Part shown: positions 23,152-33,014 of the stretch, one piece after another
Layout: each line of letters opens with the position of its first letter
How positions within the stretch are numbered: the first letter of the stretch is position 1
Source of the DNA: Anthonomus grandis grandis
Taxonomy: Eukaryota; Arthropoda; Insecta; Coleoptera; Curculionidae
Assembly (NCBI RefSeq): GCF_022605725.1
Contig: NC_065546.1
Span: 20,766,227-20,830,226, forward strand
DNA length: 64,000 nucleotides
Direction: 5' to 3'
Position numbers and translations under genes: made by a program
Notes under the pieces: model-generated
What the model was told of the DNA's origin: nothing
What the model saw: the letters and a program-made list of their open reading frames with translations, nothing else
Databases searched by the model: none

Positions 23152-23455
23152 CAGGGGGTTAATAATATACGCATTAAAGTGTACAACCTAGTCCGCCCCT
23201 GGTAAAGTAAACAAGGTAAATGTATTTTAAGGATGTCATTTTCGAGGTCCCTAATAGTGTTCATTACCTAAAATTTTTATTAAATTCTACCGGGTAGTTT
23301 AAAAGTAATTTATGAAAAACTAATTTCCAGCAGCGTCCTTTAGGAGGCTGTATCTTCGTAAAGAAGGCGTGTAGGAATTTTTTTTATAGGAACGTTCGGT
23401 ATTATTTTTCGATGCCTGAATCCGAGAGATTTCCCACATGAACCGGGACACCCTG
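23152..23455 (+). repeat. MITE-like unit, right outer shell
   Basis: Begins CAGGGGGTTAATAATATACG and ends CCGGGACACCCTG then TA. Inverted copy of 20838-21119. Slightly longer than the left copy because of small indels (around 23240-23270). Confidence 0.75.
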
Positions 23456-23457
23456 TA

Positions 23458-23945
23458 TAAAATGGAACTTTTATATAGACTTTTTATCCAACAAAATAAG
23501 AAATGTCATTCAAAAATATACACAGTTCGTGTACTTGGATAGAAAAAATTGTGTAATGATTTACAAAGCTACTGTTGAATATCTTATTTAATACAGTATT
23601 GCTGTATAAGGTGGATTGTGTGAAAAAACATTGTATAAATTAACTATTTCTCAAAAACATATTCTTAAGATAATATTTGAAAGGGATTGGAGGCATCCAT
23701 CTAGATTGCTATTCTCTGAGGATATTGGCAATATAAGATATTTGTATACTAATACAATCTGCACACTTATACACAAACAGAAGTCAAATAATGTTTTAGT
23801 TTATCATTAGTATGAAACTCAACACAAACACAATAACCACATAAAAATTCTCTTGAACTTGAGAAAACGCAAAAAAAAATTCTTTGACTATTTAGCAGCA
23901 AAGTTTTAATAATTGGCTTTCATCATTGTTAAAAGACTTTGAGTA
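23458..23945 (+). pseudogene. Non-LTR reverse transcriptase, C-terminal part (resumes after insertion)
   Basis: Continues the RT cut at 20837: FYIDFLSNKIRNVIQKYTQ, YKATVEYLI, then from 23616 a thumb region (CEKTLYKLTISQKHILKIIF, RLLFSEDIGNIRYLY). Related tail motifs (VQKEIIKIIYDKN) are seen on the minus strand at 35.2-35.6 kb. Stops at 23808 and within the 23.5-kb part. Confidence 0.75.
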
Positions 23946-24960
23946 TAATAGAATAATAAAACTTTTGATCAAATATGTCGAAAATATTTAGTCTGAAATT
24001 ATGATAAATTTTCTGTAATTTTTAATTTGTTCTGCTATTTCTAGGGATTTAAAATTTTGCCTATATTCTAAGAAATGAAAAAAACGAGAAATGGCAAAAA
24101 AGTAATATTAAAGTTTTAGTGCTAGAAATATTGCGTAAACTTAGCAACTTATAATATACTATACAAAAAATATTCGACTGTAAAATGTTATTGCAATTAA
24201 TTTATTAAATTATATTGAATGTTTAATATTAAGTAGATAAAAATGCAGAAAATGTGTAATTCTGTAAATTTCAACAAGCTTTAAATCTATGCGAAAGTTC
24301 GTATTTTTAAAGAATAGAGACTAATTGATTTATACTTCAAAGCATCAATAGATTTTTTTTGTAATAATTGAAAGAATATTTATATTTACAGTACAAAAAA
24401 AGAAAGCTCGAGAAGAAAAAAAATGTTAGTGGTTCATTCGTGTCAAAGCCCCAGATGCAAATATTAATTTCTTTAAAAAATCCTTTTTCTTTTATTTATT
24501 TATTATTAGCAACAAAAATTATGGGGAAATAATTTCACGAGTTTGACTAGTGTATTGTAAATCAAAAGATTGTGTATATTGTTTTCCTTGCAAAATATTA
24601 AAAACTTTTTCCAGCATTTTAGTTGAGGCTTATTTGGATTAAAGATATTGAAGCAAAGTGATAGAATAACATAAAAAATCAAAAATTTTTATATTTTAGC
24701 TTCAACCTCTTATGTAAGATATGTAAGACAGATTAAATAAATAAATAATATTTTTATTTAGCAAAAAATCTACCTCTACCAGGACACTCCAGTTTGTCCA
24801 TGGATGTTATTCCAAGAAGTTGTAACCAGGATCCCGGTTGGCCCAGAAATACCCAGTCAACAGATAACCCAGAATCAAGATGATGATTGAAGCGGAAACA
24901 ATGCACACTATAGTGAAATTTAATAAAGTACATACTTAAAATAACATAACAAACACAATA
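23946..24960. other. AT-rich, no gene seen
   Basis: Long A/T runs and stops in all frames. 24770-24900 is less AT-rich but not identifiable. Confidence 0.4.
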
Positions 24961-25101
24961 TTACTTATTCATAATAAATTCTCTCAAGAGCCTTCTGAAT
25001 TGATTGAAACTAATACAATTTTTGATGTTAGCAGGCAAATTGTTAAACAGAACTGAATTATGCATTTGGGTTGCATTACATCTATTGACCAGTATGAAGT
25101 C
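24961..25101 (-). pseudogene. Non-LTR RT C-terminal tail fragment
   Basis: Minus-strand frame of 46 residues ending at TAA 24961-24963: DFILVNRCNATQMHNSVLF, then NNLPANIKNCISFNQFRR. This is the 'YN-LP..IK....F+..L' tail of jockey-like RTs, the same module as at 1979-2221. Severely 5' truncated. Confidence 0.6.
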
Positions 25102-26639
25102 TTATACATAATGCATCTTTAAATTAGGAGAATTCAGGATACAAGTCTATATGAACTTAAACTTAATATAGACTTTTATTATTCACATAATTAATTGCCA
25201 CTAAATTTTCCTCACTTTACTCGTAATTGGTTCTGTTGCCCTTAATAAATTCAGATAATCAACATGCGTCGGTGCTCTTTTCTTATTTTCTTGATACCTC
25301 AGAAACGTACGCAAAGACACAAGCGTCTAATAAACAGCCTCGCAATACCGTAACGATCATTTCGATGGTCGCGGCATGGCAATTTTCTTTTTTAATAAAG
25401 AAAAAAGTTCGTAATGGCGCCACAAGAATACTAACAACCGAGCAAGAAAATCCGTATCTTTATCGCCGTAGAGAGGTCCCAAAATTGTATTATCGCTAAT
25501 GCCTCTAAAACGACTTTAGCATAAAAAAGGCATTCGTCCCCCCGGACCAGAATTGAGACCCCAGATTACTCCTCATTTGTTTAAATGGCCCCAATTTTGC
25601 GATATAGAAAAAGTTACTTTAGAATTCGGCGGGATTAGGGAGATTAAAGGAGTGGGAGTGGGGGGAGGTTAAGAGAAAACTTTTTTTTGTATGTTTAAAA
25701 TAAAGTTAACTAAAAAAGTAGATAATCAAAATTACAACAGTTGGTTATTCTAAATAAGGTTGTTAAAAAGTTATAAGAGATGGGTGGTTACGAGAAATAA
25801 CAATAACACTAAATAAGCAAAGTTAAAGTTCAACTAAAGTTATGTAAATAAGAAAATCATTTGATGCGTTCTTTTTTGCATATATCGATTAATAGCAAGT
25901 CAATTTAGCAACCCAATACTAATACATTAAAACAAAAAAGTTACAGGCTTCATTTTATATTATAAACATTAAAACAACTTAAATATTAAGTAATGGATAA
26001 TTCTATATGCTTATACTACTAACGCCCAGTTAAGATACATCAATTCTCTCTGTAGTTGCCGTCAACGTTAATCTATTTTTTTACTTTTTTTTTATTTAAA
26101 TTTTTTATCGATTTATTTAATGCAGAATATTTTTGTCGTTTCAAAACTTCTACTTCATATTTGGATTTTTTTTACAAAAGGGTACATACTTAGACAAAAA
26201 TGAAAAAAACATTAAAGTTTTTTCTCTGAGAATACATTTTTACCATTTTATTATTACTATTATACTATGTTAATAATAGTAACCAACGTATAAAAAAAGA
26301 GTGGAAAATATACATCCAAATACCTATTCTGGTAATTCACCTAACTGGATATAGTATTTAAGTGCCACAGTCAACTGACGGACGATTACATCGAACTAAC
26401 TGAATCGGCGGGATTAGCGGCTCCAATACCGCTCCTAGCTAACTTAATGCATTTCTTTCTTTATAATAGGTGTTTAAGCCAAAAAAGCGATTTTCTAAAT
26501 ATTTAATTAATTTTCTAAAGAAAGAACTTAAACGCAAAATATCGCGTAACATTTCTTGTGTAATACTACCAAATGAGACGTTACACATTCTCGTAAGTGC
26601 TATAATTATTTAAAAGGACATGCGGCAAGACCTGGGGAA
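25102..26639. other. Mostly AT-rich; one unexplained 90-codon frame
   Basis: 25227-25499 (+) is open for 90 codons (MVLLPLINSDNQHASV...) and 25250-25680 is GC-richer than its surroundings, but no domain is recognised and no splice context is evident, so it is not called as a gene. The remainder is AT-rich with no RNA or repeat recognised. Confidence 0.35.
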
Positions 26640-27740
26640 TGAATCCAAAGCAGATACAATGATTATACACACAGGTTATCAGACTTTAATCGCCTACGGC
26701 TCTGTGGTGTGGTGGAGCAAAACAACTTGCCAAAATAAAACTTAAAAGCCTTTAAAGGCAGGTTTATTGACCTGAGGGTTCATTACAGGGTATTGTAATG
26801 AAAGTACTACCTGGACTAACTCCTCTGCAGCAGAGGGAAACTGTAAGAACTACTTACAGGCTGTACCATGTCATAAATGGCATCTCGGAAAACAAAGTCT
26901 GGATGGAATCAAGAGAGCTGGTTGAGAAGATCTGCAATCATAGCACTCTTGGACTGCCATCAGGCCTAATTCCAAGAAAAATATGAAACTAAAGTTCATA
27001 TTCGGGCAACATACTAGACCGAGCGGACTGGAATCAGAAAAGGATGGAGCTAGAAGAAGCGGATATATACAACATCACATAACCAAATGCAACTTAAAAA
27101 CAGAACCATTAAAATTTACAGCGATAGTCGGCTCTAAAAGCGAATCCTCTACCTGCTAATCTGGCGCAATATGGAGCGGCAAAAACGAGCTCATGGTGCT
27201 TGGAGAAAGGAACAAAGTTACCCTAACATGGGTACCAGGATATGCTAGGCTTGTAAGAAATTAGAGGCCGCTGACCATCTGATGAATCCAATCTGATAGG
27301 ACCAAAACCAGCATTAGGCATTGCCTACAATACGACAAAACGTACAATCATAACCCTGGTGTATAACAAAGTAAAGCACTACTAGAGGGAACCATGCAAG
27401 GGCTTTCATTCCAGACGCAACAAGAAAGGTAACAGGTACTATAAGAGAACTAAACCGAAAGTATTTAAAAACTCTAATAGGAATGTATACCGGCCACTGC
27501 AGACTGCGTCACGGCGGATTGGTTTGGCGGAAATCGCCAAATAGAGGTTATGCTTGGAGAAGTACGAGATTGCAGAGCACATCCTAAGCAGATGTCCGGC
27601 ACTGGAAAGAATCAGGTAGGCAATCTTTGGCAATGTCTGAATTACCTTAGACGGAAGACATTAGGAATGCTTTTTCCAATCAAATTATCGAACTCTTAAA
27701 AAGGGCGGACTTGATTAGAAAAGTATAAACACCTAGTTGT
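26640..27740 (+). pseudogene. Non-LTR retrotransposon C-terminus with RNase H (LOA/I/R1-like)
   Basis: Shifted plus-strand frames show the end of an RT (YQTLIAYGSVVWWSKTTCQ; PGLTPLQQRETVRTTYRLYH), an RNase H end (IYSDSR at about 27115; NKVTLTWVPGYAGL at about 27210), and a C-terminal segment VTGTIRELNRKYLKTLIGMY, then TGHCRLR and a Cys-rich end (AEHILSRCPALERI). This order (RT, RNase H, TGHCxL...Cys box) is that of LOA/I/R1-type elements. Many stops and frameshifts. GC content is higher than around it, as expected of a once-coding insertion. Confidence 0.7.
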
Positions 27741-28055
27741 GAGCCACAATAGACCTAGTCGCAGTGAAGGGACACAAGATACTTCACTCACAAGAAACCT
27801 AAATTTACTTCCTACCTTTCTCCGTATAAGCTACATTCGCATCAAGTTTTTACTAATTTTGATGTTATACCAAGTTTGTCAATAACATTGCTATGCTCCA
27901 GCTACTGTGCTATGTTATGTGACAGAATAAGAAATATAACAGAATATACAAGGTGTTAATAAATTGTGTGCTGATAATACAGGATATGATTCGTTGGATG
28001 ATTAAAAACAATTATATCAACAAAATATGTCCTTACGCTCTTAGTTTTCCAGCTA

Positions 28056-29570
28056 CAGGGTGTTAAAGTTTTAGGAAAAAATATGTCTTTTAATCATAAA
28101 AAGATAATATTGCAAATATTTTTATTAAATTTGGTACACACTTCTCGATCACTAAGGAGCAGTTTCTGACGTAATAGATATTTAATTTTTTTTAAATGAC
28201 GTCCGTAAGGGGTGTGAGCAAAATATTTTTAAAGAAAAAAATGATACGCCACTGATTTTTTTAAAATCTAAAATTGTTTTTGAAATTCAATTTATTTTAG
28301 AACAAATAATGTCTCTTATCTTAATTTCATATCGCGCAAAAAAATAAATACCTCAAATAATTTACAGCAATTGTCGGAAGTATCCTCCACCCACAAAAAT
28401 GCAAGCATTCACTCTTCTTTGCTTAGACTGACGCATATTATTAAACATTTCTGGGATATTCCTTATAATTTGAAAGGATATTATTATAAGATTTTGTATC
28501 TCTTCTTCAGTTACTTCTTCATTAGCTACATCTGGTTTTTCAATAAAAGAAGAAGGTCTTCAAGTAATGGCACTAAATTTTAATTAAAAAAGTATAAATA
28601 GGATTCTTGGAAGAGTAGAAAGTATAAATAGGAAAATCAGATGATCATCAATAATGCCAGCCCAAACATTAATTCAAAACTGCACCTGATAATTAGATTC
28701 AACAATTGCATAAGAGTTTTCATCCACCCATAAATGGTTATTATGCCTTAATGAATGCCTTATCTGTAAAAAGAATGTGCCCGTCAAATTAAAGATTTTC
28801 CACCAGGCTTTTGAAGAAACCAGTCACAAAAATTAATTCGCAATGGGAAATCTCGGAGTAAGGCTTACACTCTTTGAATGTGATACGGGTATAAGAAATT
28901 TTCGATGAGAGGTTTCCAAACAAGTACATGTGAAAAATTAAAGGTTGACGCGATTTTCCTAGTACTAGTTTCGAGATTCTCCTCAATTTCATGTAAAATT
29001 CCTTATTTAAGTTCCAGGGTTCTTACTGTTTGATGGACTCTTTTAGCACTGTGGTCTATTTTTAATGTTCCGATCTCGTGAGAGTCTCTATGAATCCTAG
29101 AAAACATTATCGGATCAGGTTGTACCAGATTTGGATAACGTTCTTGCTATATCCGCCTGGCCTCATAGGCTTTTTTTCTGCAACCGCATAAGTAAAATGC
29201 ATGCCAGCTAATTCACGGTTTGTAAAATTTGCCATTTTTTTAATTCGTTTTATGCACTCTCTTAATCAAATAATAATTATTATTAATTAAAAAAAATGTA
29301 ATCAATATTAATTTTATTGTGAAAAGAAACGTCAAAAATTATGACACGTTCAGAAACAATTTTGGATTTAAGAAAAATCAGGGGTGTAAAATTTTTTTCT
29401 TCAAAAATATTTAGTATGAAACCCGTACGGACGTCACTGGTAAAAATATTAAAATATCTATTTAGAAACTGCTCCTTAGTTGTCAAAAAGCGTGTATTTT
29501 ATAAAAATATCTGCAATATTATCTTTTTTAAGATTAAAAACATATTTTTTCTTAAAACCTTAACACCATG
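28056..29570 (-). mobile_element. DD41D element, family E (core of composite 3)
   Basis: Ends CAGGGTGTTAAAGTTTTAGG on the left and CTTAACACCATG on the right, each bordered by TA (28054-28055 and 29571-29572). Terminal repeats are long, about 270-300 bp (GGAGCAGTTTCT and GACGTCCGTA occur on both sides in inverse orientation). The gene runs on the minus strand and lacks its middle. Confidence 0.75.
28362..29235 (-). pseudogene. DD41D transposase, family E, catalytic middle deleted
   Basis: Begins MANFTNRELAGMHFTYAVAE on the minus strand at 29235. Shifted frames follow: TLKIDHSAKRVHQTVRTLEL, SHVLVWKPLIENFLYPYHIQ, FTDKAFI (first Asp) and INVWAGIIDDHLI. Then the sequence jumps to the C-terminal IQNLI...MFNNMRQSKQRRVNACI and ends QLL-stop at 28362. 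The segment with the second and third catalytic Asp is gone, so it can only move in trans. Confidence 0.7.
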
Positions 29571-29667
29571 TAGCTCGAAAACTAAGAGGTTAGGACATAT
29601 TTTGTTATTAATATTTTTTTTGAAATCACATCCTATATTATCGGTACTCAATTAATTAATACTCTAA

Positions 29668-31000
29668 ATGCTATTATCACACAATAAGAAAAGTTATTTA
29701 GTGTGGAAAAAATGTAACAACTTTTTTTTTGATGTACTTCCTCTTAATTTGAAGCAGTTACACATTGACGGTCTTTAGAAAAACTTTTTCAGTTTTCCCT
29801 AAAACTGCACGGATTTTGGCCGTAACTCTCCGCATTTGAGCAAAGCAAAATGTACTTGATGTCTGCGATATTTATTGATTGATATTTTTTTAACTAATAG
29901 AATTTGTTGAATTCGCCAGATCGTGTGATTATGAAAAGAAAAATAATAGGATCTTCACAAGAGCGTGTATACCACGCATTAACATGCCGGCTCCTGTAAA
30001 CCTACTATTTGTGAAACATTCGATATTTTTAGGTTTAGAATTTTTTCCAATCTCTAGCGACATGACACGACATTAAATTAAGCATATTCTTTTAAATTTT
30101 GAGCCAACTCTAAGAAAAAAGTCGAACAATGTTGCTTTCTTTAAATTTTTTTTAAAGATATATTACTTTTTTGTCAGTGATATTTTTGTAGCAAAAAATA
30201 TAACATGTCAGCCTGTTAAAATTATTTTTATCATTATAATAACTACCCAACATATTTAACGATAATAATTTAGTATTAGATATTTAACAAGTAGCAATAA
30301 AAACCAAATCGAAAAATATCACCTGATAAACAATAAGTCGGTAGAATTACCTGTCCGTTCTAATACGTTTTAGAGACCAGTGACAGGTATTTCGAAGTGT
30401 TGCAACGCCAAATTAAGCAATAAAAAAGAAAGAGGGTGCTAATTTCTTTCGAGTCGTAGAAGAAAATTTAATTGATGGTGGTTTTTTGAGTGAACGTCGG
30501 ATGTAAATTCTAAAAATAGTATATCTAATAGCTTAAAATTGTTATTACATTTTTGATGTGTGTTAAGATAAAATCAGAAAACAATGATATTATCATATTT
30601 TCATTTTTTAAAAATCTCAGCACTATTGTGTTGTATTAAATTATTAAAGACCAAGCAAATTTTAAGCATAAATATTTTTGCCTTCATACCTCTTCTCTAT
30701 ACTTACCATACCTCTAGTTATGAAATGAGTAGACATGGCGAATCTATGAACAAAGGGCGCTTTTTATGCTTAATAGCAGAATATCAACTTTTTATGATTG
30801 GTTGGGTTGGGTCCAATAAAAAGCCAAGAGCTCTATATTTATAACTTAAAGTTCCACTTCTTTTAAGATCCGTGATATTATATACTTGTAATCATCAATT
30901 TCCTTTTGTAATTGAGCATAATTTGTTACAATTATAACTAATATCAACAATTATATTAGGAATGTGTTAAAATCCTATAGGTAGGTATAATATTCGATAA
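29668..31000. other. No gene seen
   Basis: AT-rich. An 86-codon frame at 30584-30844 has no recognisable domain and looks like chance. Confidence 0.4.
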
Positions 31001-31262
31001 CAAAGGTAAGGACACAAAGTCACGGTCTCATCCAATCTATATAATTTATTAAAAAAGCTTAAAAGCTACACGTGTTTCGCTTCTGTCGGAGGTACAATGT
31101 TGTAATGTGATCTGTGTAGGTCTAGGCCTGATGATGCTCCGACAGGAGCGAAACACGTGTAGCTTTTAAGCTTTTTAAATAAATTATATAGATTGGATGA
31201 GACCGTGACTTTGTGTCCTTACCTTTGTTTTTGTTTTCGTTTGGTCTCTTAGAGAAAAATGG
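31001..31262 (+). repeat. Foldback element carrying a hammerhead-like core
   Basis: Arms 31001-31089 and 31139-31227 (about 89 bp, few mismatches; CAAAGGTAAGGACACAAAGT...). The spacer and right arm carry CTGATGA...CGAAACACGTGTAGC. Beyond the right arm, a TTTGGTCTCTTAGAGAA tail (to 31262) is shared with the related locus at 54346-54403 (other strand). The layout resembles an inverted pseudo-LTR of Penelope-like elements; no open reading frame. Confidence 0.7.
31124..31166 (+). ncRNA. Candidate type-I hammerhead ribozyme motif
   Basis: AGGC-CTGATGA-T-GCTCC-GACA-GGAGC-GAAAC-ACGTGTA-GCTT. The core CUGAUGA and GAAA are intact, helix II is 5 bp (GCTCC/GGAGC), helix III would be the self-complementary ACACGTGT with a GUA cleavage triplet, and helix I pairs AGGC with GCTT (one G-U). 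One extra U after CUGAUGA departs from the textbook core. The tiny helix III would favour a dimeric form. Activity not shown. Confidence 0.5.
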
Positions 31263-33012
31263 ATGATACGTTTCTATACGTTTCTATAATATTCGATACA
31301 TGAAAAAGAAATTGATTTTAAAATCAATATTGCTGCCTTAAAGATTAGTTTCATCCTTAAGTACTTAAAAGACTTATTTTCACGACATATTATATTTAGA
31401 TATCATGGAGTTTTTCAAAATAATCGTATAATCGCAAAATTCCCTGGCATTTCTTGAAAGATCTTCGATAGTAGTACAGAAAAACGTAAAAAGCAGATCT
31501 GCAGCACAACAAATAAACATCTCATCATTCTTCTATTTTAATTTATTCTAAATTAAAATAGAATGATTTATTCTTAAAAAATTAAATAAATCATTTTTCA
31601 CTTTATTTGAAAATGCATTTGGTAGTTTGATGCCGAGTTGTAATTTTACACTACATAAATATAAAAACACAAAAAATTGTCCCTCGTGCAATAAAAAACC
31701 TTTGATATTTAAATTATTATAGTATTCTGTAAATGAAACAAAAATATACGAAGGAAAAAACTCATTTATGCCGCCACTGCGGTAAGGCTTAAACACAACC
31801 AATTTTTACCTATTAATAATAGAATAACCGGCACTTTTCACTGCCGTGTAAAGGGGGCCTTGTACCCCCTAAAACCTGTCAGATATCCCTTTCCGAATAA
31901 TCGCGTTACCTCGGCGCAAAGCCGACTGTTGTTCCCCCGGGACGTTATCCCGAAAATGCAACGAAATTCTTCGGGGAACAGCCTGTGACACTAATTGGGG
32001 AACTATACCGGGCTTGTATTCCGGGCAACAGGTCCTTATATAACTTCACTTTACTCCCATAAGGGTGTTCTGGCGTTGGTCTACTTAGTTGAGAAGAATA
32101 GAAAAGAGGTTCCGTTATTAATATTTTATAGAAAAGGCTGTTCAGTTTTTAGACCAGACATAAAAAACGCATGAACTATTACAATTTTTTCAAAACTTAT
32201 AAAAAACATCTAGGATAAATTTTAAAATTGTTGATTTTCTTTCACTTATTATTTTATTTTAAAGCATACATTTTCTGCTAACAATATAATTTAACGGAGT
32301 AAAGTATATTGTTTTTGGAATAAATGTAAAAAATATTCACCACTAGACAAATAAAATTCCACAACTCTTTAAATAAATTTTATCGAACCGTTAATAATAT
32401 TTCTTATTTAGTTCTTTAGTAAGATTTGATTTAAAAGAAGTCGTCCATTATCTTAAAGAGACCTACAGAAATAGAGAAAAAAAATTTTTTTAGTCAGACT
32501 GACTTCATCCAGAATTTTATCCAACGATCTCTTTTCTGATATTTGTTTTCTTTTTGTATATAGTAGAGAGTTAATATAAAATAAATGCGAATAAGTAATT
32601 CAATGCAAGTAAAAATCCGAACAAAGGATTAAGTATAGCAGGCGACCAAAAGAAAATTTAATTTAAGAAATCTCTCATAATTACAAGATAATACTATAAT
32701 TTAGTTCACACTTTTTTAGATATCTCTCCATTAGAAAAAAATTATAAGTTTCAATTAATTGAATATATTGTAGGATGTTATGTTTGAATAAATAAAATTA
32801 TTTTTTTTTTAATTTAGTGAAAAAAGTATCTGAAAAATTTCAGAAAAATTTTTTTTTTTCAACACCAACAAATATCTATATTGATCGCCTAGTCTACTGA
32901 ATGTACATACATAGGTATGTTTTGATACTTTTTCTTTCAAAAATAGTAAAAAGCTAATATATGGTCAATATTTATTCGTAAAAATTAGAAGTTATTATTA
33001 TTATTATCAATA
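31263..33012. other. No gene; one GC-rich island
   Basis: 31830-32080 is markedly GC-rich with local inverted pairs (AGGGGG...CCCCCT near 31853; TGTTCCCC at about 31930 with GGGGAACA at about 31974) and ends in CCTTATATAACTTC. This could be an old LTR or promoter, but nothing is identified. A 12-bp perfect hairpin with a 5-base loop lies at 31533-31561. The remainder is AT-rich. Confidence 0.4.
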
Positions 33013-33014
33013 TA

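Larger units (their letters stand above)
20838..23455. mobile_element. Concentric composite 2 with TA target duplication
   Basis: Ends CAGGTGTCCCGGTTCATGTG and, on the right, CATGAACCGGGACACCCTG, bordered by TA (20836-20837 and 23456-23457). Removing one TA plus the insert restores the RT reading frame across the site (DKYIKWNF), so the whole 2,618 bp behaves as one insertion at a TA. Layers from outside in: a ~280-305 bp MITE-like unit in inverted orientation (20838-21119 and 23152-23455), a second palindromic layer (21122-21306 and 22926-23149), and a DD41D element in the centre (21309-22923). Confidence 0.8.
27949..29667. mobile_element. Concentric composite 3
   Basis: Outer arms 27949-28053 and 29573-29667 are imperfect reverse complements (AAATATGTCCTTACGCTCTTAG... 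on the left), with an outer edge TATACAAGGTGTTAATAAA similar to a CAGGGTGTTAA end. They lie directly outside the core element at 28056-29570. The right outer edge is degenerate. Same architecture as at 5.9 and 20.8 kb. Confidence 0.65.

Noticed and set aside
29341..29655. 104-codon plus-strand frame
   Set aside because: Lies within the inverted terminal repeat of family E; AT-rich chance reading.
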